A DNA stretch of 64,000 nt from an uncultured Ruminococcus sp. GTDB lineage: Bacteria > Bacillota > Clostridia > Oscillospirales > Ruminococcaceae. Under the pieces are notes generated by a model. That model worked only from the letters and a program-made list of their open reading frames with translations. It searched no databases and was not told the origin of the DNA. This document shows positions 15,127-23,601 of the stretch, piece by piece (the first letter of the stretch is position 1; the number at the start of each line of letters is the position of its first letter). Made by a program: the position numbers and the translations under genes. The stretch spans positions 110,698 through 174,697 of the forward strand of contig ONAI01000001.1 of NCBI GenBank assembly GCA_900315755.1. The letters are read 5' to 3'.

Positions 15127-15316
15127 GTATTCAGCAGCACTTTATGGACGCAGCTGAAAATCTGGCTATAAATAGCCAATGCAACGGAGATTAACGTGAT
15201 TGTTAACGCCTGTTGACGGATTTCCAGGCGCAGTTGGTAGACTTTCACGGACAGAAATGATACGATGGATTCATCAGGAAAAACTATCACAGAGCGATAG
15301 AAGGAGGAATTCATCT

Positions 15317-16240
15317 ATGATAAAATTCATCAGAAACATAAGCCCGTTCAACAACAGAACAGAAATGCCTGCTTTGATACTCATAGTGAAAAAGCTGCTG
15401 ATGTTCATTATATGCTACTGGGCGGGCTTGCTGCTTGCAGAGGGAGCTGTTATCGGTGTGATGCTCGCCTGCGGAAAAAACTTCATGAAGGGCGAAATGT
15501 TCAGTGACAGCGTTATGAATTTGCTCAAATACTATGGCATGATAGTTATTATAGGCGTAACCATCCTTTGCTGGAAACTTATAGAAAGAAAGAAGCTTTC
15601 AGAAATGGGTGTGACTAAGCACATCGGCGGCTGGTTCATCGGTGCTCTAATTGGCATTGGACTGCTGGCTGTCTGCGTTGCTGCGATAATGATCACAGGC
15701 AGTATCAGTTATGAAGGCTTATCCAAGGATACGAATATTCCGATGCTGATGCTTATGCTCGGCGGGTTTATTATTCAGGGGGCGGCTGAGGAGTTCCTGT
15801 GCAGAGGACTTGTACTCTGTTCGCTCAGGGACAGAGTACCTATGCCTGTCGCTATATCAGCAAGTACGTTCGTATTCACCTTTAATCACTGGGGCAATTT
15901 CACGGGCAGCGAACCGAAATATATTTTCTCAGGTGTGTTCTGCCTGATCGTTATTTCGTGCGTATTCTCGTTTCTGACACTCAAAACCAAAAGTATATGG
16001 GCAGCCTGCGGACTTCACTCCGTGTGGAATTTCTGTCTGTGCTGTGTTCTCGGACTCAATCTCAGCGGCAGCGAGGGAACTTCAACCGCGCTCATCAATA
16101 TGAGAAGTGTTGGAAACAATCTTCTCAACGGCGGGAACTACGGCATAGAAGCAAGCATTATCGCTGATATTGTCATAGCTGCGGCAGCTGTACTGCTATG
16201 GCAAATATATAAAAAGAATAATACAGAAAGGCAGGCATGA
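15317..16240 (+). CDS. CPBP-family intramembrane glutamic protease
   Basis: 307 residues from ATG 15317 with GGAGG; a longer in-frame start at 15200 lacks an RBS. About eight membrane segments. The CPBP/Abi motifs are present: EEFLCRG (159-165 region, EExxxR), FNHWGN (FxxxH) and HSVWN (HxxxN). Such enzymes cleave prenylated or other membrane peptides; in Firmicutes many are linked to bacteriocin immunity or signalling. Followed after 3 bp by an XRE regulator with a membrane tail, possibly a partner. Substrate unknown. Confidence 0.9.
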   Translation: MIKFIRNISPFNNRTEMPALILIVKKLLMFIICYWAGLLLAEGAVIGVMLACGKNFMKGEMFSDSVMNLLKYYGMIVIIGVTILCWKLIERKKLSEMGVTKHIGGWFIGALIGIGLLAVCVAAIMITGSISYEGLSKDTNIPMLMLMLGGFIIQGAAEEFLCRGLVLCSLRDRVPMPVAISASTFVFTFNHWGNFTGSEPKYIFSGVFCLIVISCVFSFLTLKTKSIWAACGLHSVWNFCLCCVLGLNLSGSEGTSTALINMRSVGNNLLNGGNYGIEASIIADIVIAAAAVLLWQIYKKNNTERQA

Positions 16241-16243
16241 AAT

Positions 16244-16639
16244 ATGGAGTTCAATAATAAACTTTACGAACTGCGTAAACAGAAGGGATTTTCTCAGGAG
16301 GAACTCGCGAACAGGCTGAATGTCTCGCGTCAGACTGTCTCGAAGTGGGAGGTCGGCGATTCTACGCCTGATATGGAGAAGCTTGTCGCTATGAGCGACC
16401 TGTTCGGCATTTCTCTTGATGAACTGGTGCTGGACAAATCTCCCGAGCCTGCACCCGTTGAGCAGGTGCCTGTAAAGTCTGAGCTTTACAGCGATATCAA
16501 GAAACACGTCCTGACTGATGATAATAAGAAAAAAGTCAGGAAAGGCACAAAGATAGCCCTTATTGTCTTCGGTATCATTCTTGCAATAGATGCAATATCA
16601 TTTGTCGTATATGCTGCCTTTAATGGTTTGCCCAAATGA
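16244..16639 (+). CDS. XRE-family regulator with C-terminal membrane helix
   Basis: 131 residues. HTH at residues 5-60 (LRKQKGFSQEELANRLNVSR, QTVSKWE). A Pro/Glu linker leads to a basic stretch and one transmembrane helix (about 103-124). Membrane-anchored XRE regulators are often paired with a membrane protein; here the CPBP protease gene ends 3 bp upstream, so proteolytic release is a tempting but unproven idea. Confidence 0.88.
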   Translation: MEFNNKLYELRKQKGFSQEELANRLNVSRQTVSKWEVGDSTPDMEKLVAMSDLFGISLDELVLDKSPEPAPVEQVPVKSELYSDIKKHVLTDDNKKKVRKGTKIALIVFGIILAIDAISFVVYAAFNGLPK

Positions 16640-16643
16640 AACA

Positions 16644-16680
16644 CGCAGGCGCTCCCTGTTCAGGAACGCCTGCTCTTTGT
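16644..16680. terminator. Hairpin between XRE gene and integrase remnant
   Basis: GCAGGCGctccc...GGAACGCCTGC hairpin serving the convergent ends of the XRE gene and the integrase remnant. The same hairpin follows the integrase fragment at 2424-2452. Confidence 0.75.
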
Positions 16681-17070
16681 TTATTCTTCATTGCTGTCGC
16701 CGAACAGATCCGTGAAACAGCTGGTGATATAGTCCATTTCAGTCTTTTTATCCGAATCGTCGGTATGGCTGTACACGTTGAACGTCGTGAGGAAGTCGCT
16801 GTGACCTGCGTAGTCCTGTACCCGCTTTACCGAGAACGCGGTATTATTGGCGAGGAAACTGATACATGAGTGCCTGAGTTCGTGAAATCTTATGTGCGGA
16901 AGCTCGTTTTCGTCGAGGAGTTTTATGAAGTAATGTGTTATACTGTCCGGCGTTATTAACGAACCTACATGGTTAACGCAAAGGAAATCACGATATTCAT
17001 TCGTCTCCCTTATCATATTATCCTGCTCCGCTTTCAGAGCCTTAAGGTAGCTATAAAGAGCATCGTTCAT
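16681..17070 (-). pseudogene. Truncated tyrosine integrase (catalytic C-terminal part)
   Basis: 129 codons holding the recombinase core boxes: HELRHSCISFL (the HxxR-type box), GHSDF and the Tyr nucleophile in NVYSHTDDSD. The N-terminal DNA-binding domains and first catalytic Arg are missing, so it should be inactive. The first ATG lies inside conserved protein sequence and is not a natural start. A shorter sister fragment is at 2462-2607. These are the only mobile-element enzymes near the tRNA-His repeats. Confidence 0.85.
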
Positions 17071-17080
17071 AGCGAGGCTT

Positions 17081-17147
17081 TCTGTTATCGGGAAAAACTA
17101 CATTTGCATATGAATATGTCCCCGCAGTTGCGGGGACTCTCTGTATC
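17081..17147. repeat. Integration-module repeat, right copy
   Basis: Copy of 1190-1257 (core CTACATTTGCATATGAATAT, then CCCCGCAGTTGCGGGG hairpin), next to the integrase remnant. Confidence 0.75.
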
Positions 17148-17198
17148 ATTCTTCATAAGTTTTAGATTTATCATGGTACTAAGCTAAATCAGGAATCG

Positions 17199-17714
17199 TT
17201 ACGATAAATAGTCTCTTACATTAAGTTTTTCTTCTGTACGCTGCTCCTCATCTATTATTCCCGGTACCAGCTCCGTAACATACGTTTCTCCGGAAACCGG
17301 ATCAATATAATATCGTGTTTGTGTAGCTGTATAGGTTCTGTACAAGACAACTATTTCATTAGCCTCATTTGTGCTAACATCCCAATATATATTATATTCT
17401 CCCGATTCTACCATACCTTTCAGATCCGGATTACGACTGAAACAATAATTCTTGATCGCATCCAGTGCCTGTTTCTCTGTGAGAGTATCAGAGCTGCCGC
17501 CACTCAGCTCTACTGATGCAGCCTCTGTTTTATCAGCCAAAGTTGCGACAATTGTTGAAGCACTTTCTGATGATACCGAAGCAGTCGTTAAAGCAGAGGT
17601 GTCGGCGTTGTTAATTGTGCCATTTTGAGAGCCCGAGCCAACCTTACCACAGCCTGTAAGGGAACATACTGCGAGTGTAAAAGCCAATGTAAGCATAAAT
17701 GTTGTTCTTTTCAT
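17199..17714 (-). CDS. Putative lipoprotein
   Basis: 171 residues. Signal peptide with lipobox SLTGC (Cys at about 22), then a Ser/Thr/Ala-rich linker to about 75, and a compact C-terminal domain (TLTEKQALDAIKNYCFSRNP...YYIDPVSGETYVTELVPG) similar in outline to small PepSY-like or lipoprotein domains where a short alpha-beta unit ends in a dibasic-free tail. Exported and lipid-anchored; role unknown. Transcribed alone. Confidence 0.82.
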   Translation of the reverse strand: MKRTTFMLTLAFTLAVCSLTGCGKVGSGSQNGTINNADTSALTTASVSSESASTIVATLADKTEAASVELSGGSSDTLTEKQALDAIKNYCFSRNPDLKGMVESGEYNIYWDVSTNEANEIVVLYRTYTATQTRYYIDPVSGETYVTELVPGIIDEEQRTEEKLNVRDYLS

Positions 17715-17903
17715 TTTTCTAAAATCCTTTCTTAAAGCTCTTTATAAAAATGCAGCTTAATTATTATACCATATCTCGTAAATAAAATCAAAGGCATATC
17801 GTTTTACTTCGATCATCAGTCGGACTGTAAAAAGCGGAAATTGGTCTGCTTTTTATTTGTGTTTCATTTATAAGGAAAGCCGAATAGATACAGGAATATC
17901 CGC

Positions 17904-19094
17904 TTATCCCGCATAATACTCATGTACCAGACTGCGCAGACCTAAACGGCGTATATCTTCATATCTGACATCAAATCTTGATTTTGTACGCTTGCCTGTG
18001 ATAAGGAAACGAACGCAATCTTGTGCATAGTTGTCAATATTACGCAAACTCTCATCAGTATTAATCAGCGAAAAGAACCACTTGTTCCACGTCAGGTCAT
18101 TATCTTCGGAAGCCTCAAAAAGCTTTCTGTTGAATATCCGTATAAAAGCGAGAGCCGCTTTTTCTGCATTTATTCCGCTGCGCTGCTTCCAACGCTGTAA
18201 GGCTCTTGCTTTGCGGCGCATTTTGCTTTTCATCTTTTTTACTGATACAGGCGCTATGTCTATAACGCCATTATTGTATGAAAATCCAAGGAAGCTCCAG
18301 GCTTCTCCCGGTGCACTTAGGGATTCCTTTGAAGGATTGATCTTTAATCCGCGTTCAGTAATAAAACCGTGCAGGAAGCCGACATATTCCTCACATTTCT
18401 GCTCTGACTCCGCAAACAGAATAATATCATCGGAGTAACGTCCATAGGGAATGTTATTTTCATAAAAATAACCGTCAAGCTCCATGAGATACAGATTTGC
18501 ATAAAAAGCCGAAAGCGGAGTTCCCGCCATTATACCTTTTTCCTCTGTAATAACGGCATTTCCGTCTATCACCCGAGGTTCTGAAAGAAGACCGCTGAGA
18601 AAAACATAAAGCTCATCATCATCATACAGAACTTCTTTCAGCATGGGCAGCAGCTTCTCTATTGGAATAGAATTAAAGTAATTGCTTATATCCGCTTTGT
18701 AAGAGTACATCTCGTTTATGTGCGGAGTTTTCGTTAGTTTTCTTATAGCATCCTTGGCAGTCCTGTTCGGACGGAAAGAATAAAGTCCGCTGCTGAACAA
18801 TCCGTCATACTTCCTTAACAGCAGATGTGTCAGCAGCTTGAGCACCATGTTTTCAGCCGCCGGATATGTATATACGATCCGCTTTTTCTGAGTATCGAGC
18901 TTGCTTATCACAGACTTTTCCGGAAGCACAAAAGCTTCTCCGCTTCTTATTTTCTCACATACCTGAATATAAGCTTCGCCGTCAATAAAGCCTCTTAGCT
19001 CTTTACAGAATTTAGTGCTGCCGGTAAGCGAGCATTTGTATTTATAGAAAATTTCCCAGCTGTCACGCTGGAAAAGCTTATCAAGTATCGACAT
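17904..19094 (-). CDS. Reverse transcriptase, stand-alone, retron/UG-like candidate
   Basis: 396 residues. RT fold motifs: KADISNYFNSI (Asp135, first catalytic Asp), IMAGTPLSAFYANLYL (motif 4), RYSDDIILF (Tyr220-Ser-Asp-Asp, the YxDD active site), LKINPSKES and FLGF. All catalytic Asp residues are intact. There is no maturase or endonuclease domain, unlike group II introns. A ~136-nt structured RNA flanked by a 15-bp inverted repeat lies just upstream in the same orientation, then another small gene (19261-19770), an arrangement like retrons. The Ser in YxDD is less usual. Subfamily cannot be fixed by eye. Confidence 0.85.
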   Translation of the reverse strand: MSILDKLFQRDSWEIFYKYKCSLTGSTKFCKELRGFIDGEAYIQVCEKIRSGEAFVLPEKSVISKLDTQKKRIVYTYPAAENMVLKLLTHLLLRKYDGLFSSGLYSFRPNRTAKDAIRKLTKTPHINEMYSYKADISNYFNSIPIEKLLPMLKEVLYDDDELYVFLSGLLSEPRVIDGNAVITEEKGIMAGTPLSAFYANLYLMELDGYFYENNIPYGRYSDDIILFAESEQKCEEYVGFLHGFITERGLKINPSKESLSAPGEAWSFLGFSYNNGVIDIAPVSVKKMKSKMRRKARALQRWKQRSGINAEKAALAFIRIFNRKLFEASEDNDLTWNKWFFSLINTDESLRNIDNYAQDCVRFLITGKRTKSRFDVRYEDIRRLGLRSLVHEYYAG

Positions 19095-19114
19095 TGCTTC
19101 ACCTTCATAAAATA

Positions 19115-19250
19115 AAAACAGAAAGAGAAATCGTTAAATCCAAGAAAATTCTTGGAGGTACAAGACCGTACACGATCCGGCTGCCTGCGAAGCCGATCAC
19201 AGGATCGTGCCTGATCCGTCACAGGCGCATAGGCGTTCTCTTTCTGTTTT
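19115..19250 (-). ncRNA. Candidate structured RNA upstream of the reverse transcriptase
   Basis: Perfect 15-bp inverted repeat (AAAACAGAAAGAGAA at 19250-19236 on the minus strand, partner at 19129-19115) enclosing 106 nt. Inside are GCCTG/CAGGC, CACGATCC/GGATCGTG with an inner GGCT/AGCC, GTAC/GTAC, and TCCAAGAA/TTCTTGGA hairpins: a multi-branch RNA ending 20 nt before the RT start. Terminal inverted repeats next to an RT are the a1/a2 hallmark of retron msr-msd. I do not see a definite branch-G motif, so this is a candidate. Confidence 0.6.
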
Positions 19251-19260
19251 ATTCAGTTTA

Positions 19261-19770
19261 TCAGCCAGCGAGGGCATTATGTGTACGCTGTTTGACGTAC
19301 TCTCTGGTGTTCCACCAACCGTGGTGATCGTAATAATAGCGAAGATAAGGAACGCCCTCTGCTTTGCAGTCAGCGCGAAGCTTATACACGGAGCTTTTTC
19401 TTGAAAGCACTTCAACTACAAGGGCTTTTCTTCCGCCTTCCCAGAAGGTGAATATCACAGCCTTGCCGTTATAAGCATCTGAGGTTTCTATTTTATAGTT
19501 TGAGAACTCGCTTCTGAACACATCATTAAAGTATTCCTTATATGTACCGTTGAAATTGTACTGATTTTCCTCATCAGGCATATCAGGTCCCCACGAAAAG
19601 CCCGACGGACCTGATTCAGGTACAGATTCTGTATATTCAGCAGTCTCAGGAACTGTATCAGCAGTTTCCCGCTCTCTTTCAATGCGGTCTAAAGTCTCCT
19701 GCCTTTTAGCGTTTGCAATATCATCAATTATACCGGCTTTTTCTCCGAAAAGCCTTGAAAACAATCCCAT
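19261..19770 (-). CDS. Uncharacterised RT-linked protein
   Basis: 169 residues. An acidic linker (40-85) separates a short amphipathic N-terminus (MGLFSRLFGEK) from a C-terminal domain: AVIFTFWEGGRKALVVEVLS, then RADCKAEGVPYLRYYYDHHGWWNTREYV. The E-V-x-S/K arrangement and following helix recall PD-(D/E)XK folds but key residues are not conclusive. It precedes the structured RNA and RT on the same strand, so it may be their partner protein. Unknown function. Confidence 0.75.
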   Translation of the reverse strand: MGLFSRLFGEKAGIIDDIANAKRQETLDRIERERETADTVPETAEYTESVPESGPSGFSWGPDMPDEENQYNFNGTYKEYFNDVFRSEFSNYKIETSDAYNGKAVIFTFWEGGRKALVVEVLSRKSSVYKLRADCKAEGVPYLRYYYDHHGWWNTREYVKQRTHNALAG

Positions 19771-20193
19771 ACGAACCCCTCTTTCTGTAACAGTTCAGAT
19801 GTGTATTTTATCTGTGTCTTCTGTCGTGACCTTTTTGTCTGTAAAGCGCTGATTTATCCTCATACGTAAACTTATCAGCTTTCTGATAAAGTCCTTCCGC
19901 TGTCTTAAATCAGCATTATGAAGAAACACAAACTGTTATATCATATTGTATTGGCAAGACGTTTTTATACAAATCATTAATCAATTATGCGAAATATTAG
20001 CTGCCAATCAATATTATAGCACATTCCTTTCCGATTTTCAATAGATATTTTGTTAAAATTAAACATTTTTGTGTCCTCTGCATATTTATTAAATACGTAT
20101 GTACCTTATTCCACGGAACGTAGATTGACTTTTTTATGGATAATGAGTAAAATTGAAATAAAGCCGGTAATAAAAATCAAAGGAGATGAAAAA
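19771..20193. other. Intergenic region, no gene seen
   Basis: A small hairpin CTTATCAGctttCTGATAAAG lies at about 19872-19892. An in-frame upstream extension of the next gene reaches 20050 but lacks an RBS. AT-rich, no clear promoter pair identified. Confidence 0.5.
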
Positions 20194-20787
20194 ATGGATC
20201 AGATAAAGACAGGTCTGCTCATAAAACAGCTGAGAAGTGAATCAGGACTTACTCAGAAACAGCTTGCTGAAAGGCTGAATGTCAGCGACAAGGCGGTATC
20301 AAAATGGGAATGCGGAAACGGATGTCCGGACATTTCTCTGCTCTCGGAACTCGCCGACATATTTGCAACCGACATTCAGACCTTGCTGTCTGGCGAAATA
20401 AATAAAAGAGAAAGCGAGAAAGGTAATATGAAAAAGCTGAAAATCTATGTATGCAGGAAATGCGGGAATATAATAACGGCAACTTCCGAAGCTGCTGTTA
20501 CCTGCTGCGGAAGCATACTCTCACCACTTGAACCGGTCAGAGCTTCCGAAGACGAAATGCTCAAAGTTGAGGACATCGGCGGAGAATGGTTCATATCGTC
20601 CGACCACGAAATGAAAAAAGACCATTATATCTCTTTCGTAGCATATCTTTCTGATAATTCCGCAACTATTTTCAAACAGTATCCCGAATGGAACATCCAC
20701 ATAACCATGCCTCTGTGCCGTTCAGGAAAACTTGTGTGGTACTGTACCGAGCACGGAGCATACTATCAGGACAAATGGAAAATTTGA
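20194..20787 (+). CDS. XRE regulator with C-terminal desulfoferrodoxin-like domain
   Basis: 197 residues from ATG 20194 (AAAGGAG upstream). HTH at 9-62 (LIKQLRSESGLTQKQLAERL). A second part from about 78 reads YVCRKCGNIITATSEAAVTC with another Cys and later a His-containing tail (HYISFVAYLS, WYCTEHGAYY), resembling the metal-binding module that is attached to XRE domains in many Clostridia. It may sense metal or redox state through its Cys/His residues. Stands between the RT module and mcrBC, transcribed alone with a terminator after it. Confidence 0.82.
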   Translation: MDQIKTGLLIKQLRSESGLTQKQLAERLNVSDKAVSKWECGNGCPDISLLSELADIFATDIQTLLSGEINKRESEKGNMKKLKIYVCRKCGNIITATSEAAVTCCGSILSPLEPVRASEDEMLKVEDIGGEWFISSDHEMKKDHYISFVAYLSDNSATIFKQYPEWNIHITMPLCRSGKLVWYCTEHGAYYQDKWKI

Positions 20788-20800
20788 CCGCATACCTAAC

Positions 20801-20837
20801 AAAGGGCGTGATAAATATGTTATCACGCCCTTTTTAT
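20801..20837 (+). terminator. Terminator after XRE gene
   Basis: AAAGGGCGTGATAA / TTATCACGCCCTTT hairpin followed by TTTTTATT. Confidence 0.9.
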
Positions 20838-20892
20838 TATATTATCATGAAACAGTGCTATTTATGAATAATGTGTAAAAAATTCAAACACT

Positions 20893-20921
20893 ATTGACTT
20901 CTGTTTGTGTGTATGATACAA
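20893..20921 (+). promoter_or_regulatory. Promoter of mcrB-mcrC
   Basis: TTGACT (20893-20898), 17 bp, TACAAT (20916-20921), 37 bp before mcrB. Confidence 0.8.
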
Positions 20922-20957
20922 TTATTTTAGGATATTATTGGAAAGGCAGTAATAAAT

Positions 20958-22715
20958 ATGGATAAAACTAACACTTTTGACGAACTAAAACGTAAAGCTG
21001 AGATACTACCTTATGAATTCGACGGTACGTACCGGTCTGTGCGAAAAGCGGTAGAGTGTTACGCCAAACTGCGAAAAACTACCCTTATCGACTACAATGA
21101 CCTCGACCTGCTGTACTACCTTTCACTCGGAGTCTGGAAAAACGATAAAAACGAACGCAAGTATCACATTCAGAAAACCCATCTGCTTCACAACGATAAG
21201 CTCCTTTTCGATAAGTATCTTGAGAAAATATGGAGCAAAAACTCGCGTATGCTTTTCAGCCATGTCGTTGAAAAACAGGAAATGGAGTTCCTTACGACTC
21301 CATTTTCATTCAAAGATCTGCCTATTGCTGAAAAATCTGAATCCATACAGTTCTTTTTCAAGCTGCTTATAAACCTTTCCGAACTCGAAAACGACATTAT
21401 GCTGTTCGATACAGCCCAGAAAATGATTAATTCAAAGATCAGGGATTCCGGGCTGCCTGTGTTTGCTTTGTCAAGGATACTCCACTGCATGAAGCCTTTC
21501 ACATTCCCTATTCTTGGCGAAAGCGCTACCGATTCCACTGTATACAAAGAGCTCGGTATCGAACTGAAAAAAGTCGATGAAATAACGAGTTATATTCCGA
21601 ACTGCCGCAAGATCCTCGATTTCCGAAATGCCAATTTCAAATTCAAAAATATGAAGCTGTTCGACATTATGTCGTGGCAGCTGCTCAGTGTCGAAGAAGA
21701 GAAACCTCCGTCAGCTGAACGTCTTTCAGACTATCAGCTTAAAACTCTGAACGCTCCGCTGAACCAGATACTCTATGGACCTCCCGGAACAGGAAAGACC
21801 TATAATGTCGTTAAATACGCAGTTGAGCTTATCGAAGGTCAGAAGATACCCGAAGGCGAACCATATGCTTCAACGAAAGCAAAATATGATAAATACGCTG
21901 CATCAGGTCAGATAAAATTCGCAACATTTCATCAGTCACTGAGCTATGAAGAATTTGTTGAGGGAATCCGTCCTGTCTTAGTTGACAAATACGGCAATGA
22001 TACTTCTACCGCACACGCTGATACTACGGTCATTTATCGCCCGTACAGCGGAGTTTTCAAGATGCTTTGTGAAAAGGCTGCCAAAAGTCCGCGAGTAAAC
22101 TTTGTAGCTATAATAGACGAGATCAACCGCGGAAACATATCAAGGATATTCGGTGAACTTATCACTCTTATCGAAGAATCCAAACGTGGAACTTCTGTAA
22201 TTCTGCCGTATTCACAAACCGAGTTCTCAGTTCCTCCGAATCTGTACATTCTCGGTACGATGAATACTGCCGACCGCTCGATCGCAATGCTCGATATTGC
22301 TCTCAGACGAAGATTCCATTTCATTGAAATGATGCCTGAACCTTCGCTCCTCGGAAAATTTGATGGTATTGATCTGTGTGAGCTGCTTACCGCAATCAAT
22401 GAGCGCATTGAGTATTATTACGACCGCGAACACGCTATCGGTCACGCATATTTTATGAATAACAATGGCTGTATCAAAAACATCTATGAACTGAGAGAGG
22501 TTTTCTTAACAAAGATAATCCCGCTTCTTCAGGAGTATTTCTTCGATGACTACGAAAGGATCCGTCTTATACTGAACGATGAGAATACTTTCATTGAATG
22601 CATTACACCTAAATATGTCCAGCAGTTTGATTCCGGTCAGAAGCTTTATCGTCTCGGTAATCCTATGAACTGGAACAAAGAACACTTTATCAACATATAC
22701 AAGCATAATTCCTGA
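20958..22715 (+). CDS. mcrB: McrB-like AAA+ GTPase of a modification-dependent restriction system
   Basis: 585 residues. The AAA+ core has Walker A GPPGTGKT (274-281), Walker B in FVAIIDEINRGN, with MNTADRSIAMLDIALRRRF as sensor/arginine region: the exact McrB signature, where GTP replaces ATP. The first ~250 residues have no helix-like DUF3578 or EVE modified-base reader that I can recognise, so the DNA specificity domain is different from E. coli McrB. Normally McrB rings translocate DNA and the McrC subunit cuts. The partner McrC 15 bp downstream lacks its nuclease end, so cutting is doubtful. Confidence 0.92.
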   Translation: MDKTNTFDELKRKAEILPYEFDGTYRSVRKAVECYAKLRKTTLIDYNDLDLLYYLSLGVWKNDKNERKYHIQKTHLLHNDKLLFDKYLEKIWSKNSRMLFSHVVEKQEMEFLTTPFSFKDLPIAEKSESIQFFFKLLINLSELENDIMLFDTAQKMINSKIRDSGLPVFALSRILHCMKPFTFPILGESATDSTVYKELGIELKKVDEITSYIPNCRKILDFRNANFKFKNMKLFDIMSWQLLSVEEEKPPSAERLSDYQLKTLNAPLNQILYGPPGTGKTYNVVKYAVELIEGQKIPEGEPYASTKAKYDKYAASGQIKFATFHQSLSYEEFVEGIRPVLVDKYGNDTSTAHADTTVIYRPYSGVFKMLCEKAAKSPRVNFVAIIDEINRGNISRIFGELITLIEESKRGTSVILPYSQTEFSVPPNLYILGTMNTADRSIAMLDIALRRRFHFIEMMPEPSLLGKFDGIDLCELLTAINERIEYYYDREHAIGHAYFMNNNGCIKNIYELREVFLTKIIPLLQEYFFDDYERIRLILNDENTFIECITPKYVQQFDSGQKLYRLGNPMNWNKEHFINIYKHNS

Positions 22716-22730
22716 TGAACGGAGAATACA

Positions 22731-23534
22731 ATGTACACCAGACACATTTGCGTATCAGCCAATGAAAGTATCATAGACTCCTCTGCGGAAAACAGCGGAC
22801 TTTCAGAAATACTCAGCGATATTTCCGAAATGTGCTCAGCTGAAGGCAAAAAAGTTATCACTGCAAGTAAAAAAAGCAGCACCGGACATTTCATGGCAGG
22901 CTCTTACTGCGGATTCCTCTGCCTCGTTAACGGAACTCTGATAGAAATATTGCCTTGTACAGAGGGCGGTATCCCAAACGCCCGGAAGGCTCTATGTGAA
23001 GAATTCTGCAAACGATGCGGACACACTTTCAGCCTTTCAGATTTTGAGCCTGATAGAAACTTCATGGAATACTTCATATCCGTTTTCGCCGGCGAAACTA
23101 TGAAAATCATTAAAAGCGGAGTTCTCTCAAATTATACGAGCCGTGAGGAAAATATGAAGTCGGTTCAGGGAACTATCCTGTTTTCTGAGAATATACGGCG
23201 CAATCTCGTGCACCGTGAACGCATTTATGTGCGTCATGACGTTTTTACTCCCGACCGTGCCGAAAACCGTATCATAAAAAAAGCTGCCTCTATGCTCAAT
23301 AAGATCACCGCTGATCCGCATAGCTCGCACCTTCTGAAAGAATCGCTTTCTTTCCTCGATGAAGTACGCACTCCCCGTAATATAAACGCGGAATTCTCAA
23401 AATGTATCAACACAAGGAACACACAAAAATATAATACTACCCTTAGTATATGCAGAATGCTTTTTGATAAGAACGAAGATACTTTCTTCGCCGGAAAGCA
23501 TATCTTATGCGCCCAGATCTATAAGCTTCCTTAA
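22731..23534 (+). CDS. mcrC: McrC-like protein, truncated before the nuclease domain
   Basis: 267 residues. The N-terminal beta domain and middle region fit McrC (FLCLVNGTLIEILPC, VQGTILFSENIRRNLVHRER, DRAENRIIKKAASM). Complete McrC proteins run on for 80-150 residues with a PD-(D/E)XK nuclease, normally introduced by a F-D-M-N-x-L-F-E segment. Here translation stops right where that should begin and a terminator follows within 20 bp, with no nuclease coding in other frames. It may still stimulate the McrB GTPase. It is either decayed or works with a nuclease supplied elsewhere. Confidence 0.82.
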   Translation: MYTRHICVSANESIIDSSAENSGLSEILSDISEMCSAEGKKVITASKKSSTGHFMAGSYCGFLCLVNGTLIEILPCTEGGIPNARKALCEEFCKRCGHTFSLSDFEPDRNFMEYFISVFAGETMKIIKSGVLSNYTSREENMKSVQGTILFSENIRRNLVHRERIYVRHDVFTPDRAENRIIKKAASMLNKITADPHSSHLLKESLSFLDEVRTPRNINAEFSKCINTRNTQKYNTTLSICRMLFDKNEDTFFAGKHILCAQIYKLP

Positions 23535-23552
23535 ATCTGATATAACGTAATA

Positions 23553-23587
23553 TGCCGCAGGAGTTTCCTCCTGCGGCTCGTTTTTTG
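23553..23587 (+). terminator. Terminator after mcrC
   Basis: GCCGCAGGA / TCCTGCGGC hairpin followed by TCGTTTTTT. The convergent SDR gene ends 15 bp further on. Confidence 0.9.
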
Positions 23588-23601
23588 CTTGACTATTTAT
23601 T

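Noticed and set aside
16681..17070. Functional integrase
   Set aside because: Only the catalytic C-terminal third remains; the first Met lies within conserved sequence.
19115..19250. Simple bidirectional terminator
   Set aside because: The closing stem encloses 106 nt with four further hairpins and lies directly before the RT start in the same orientation, so a plain terminator is a poor fit.
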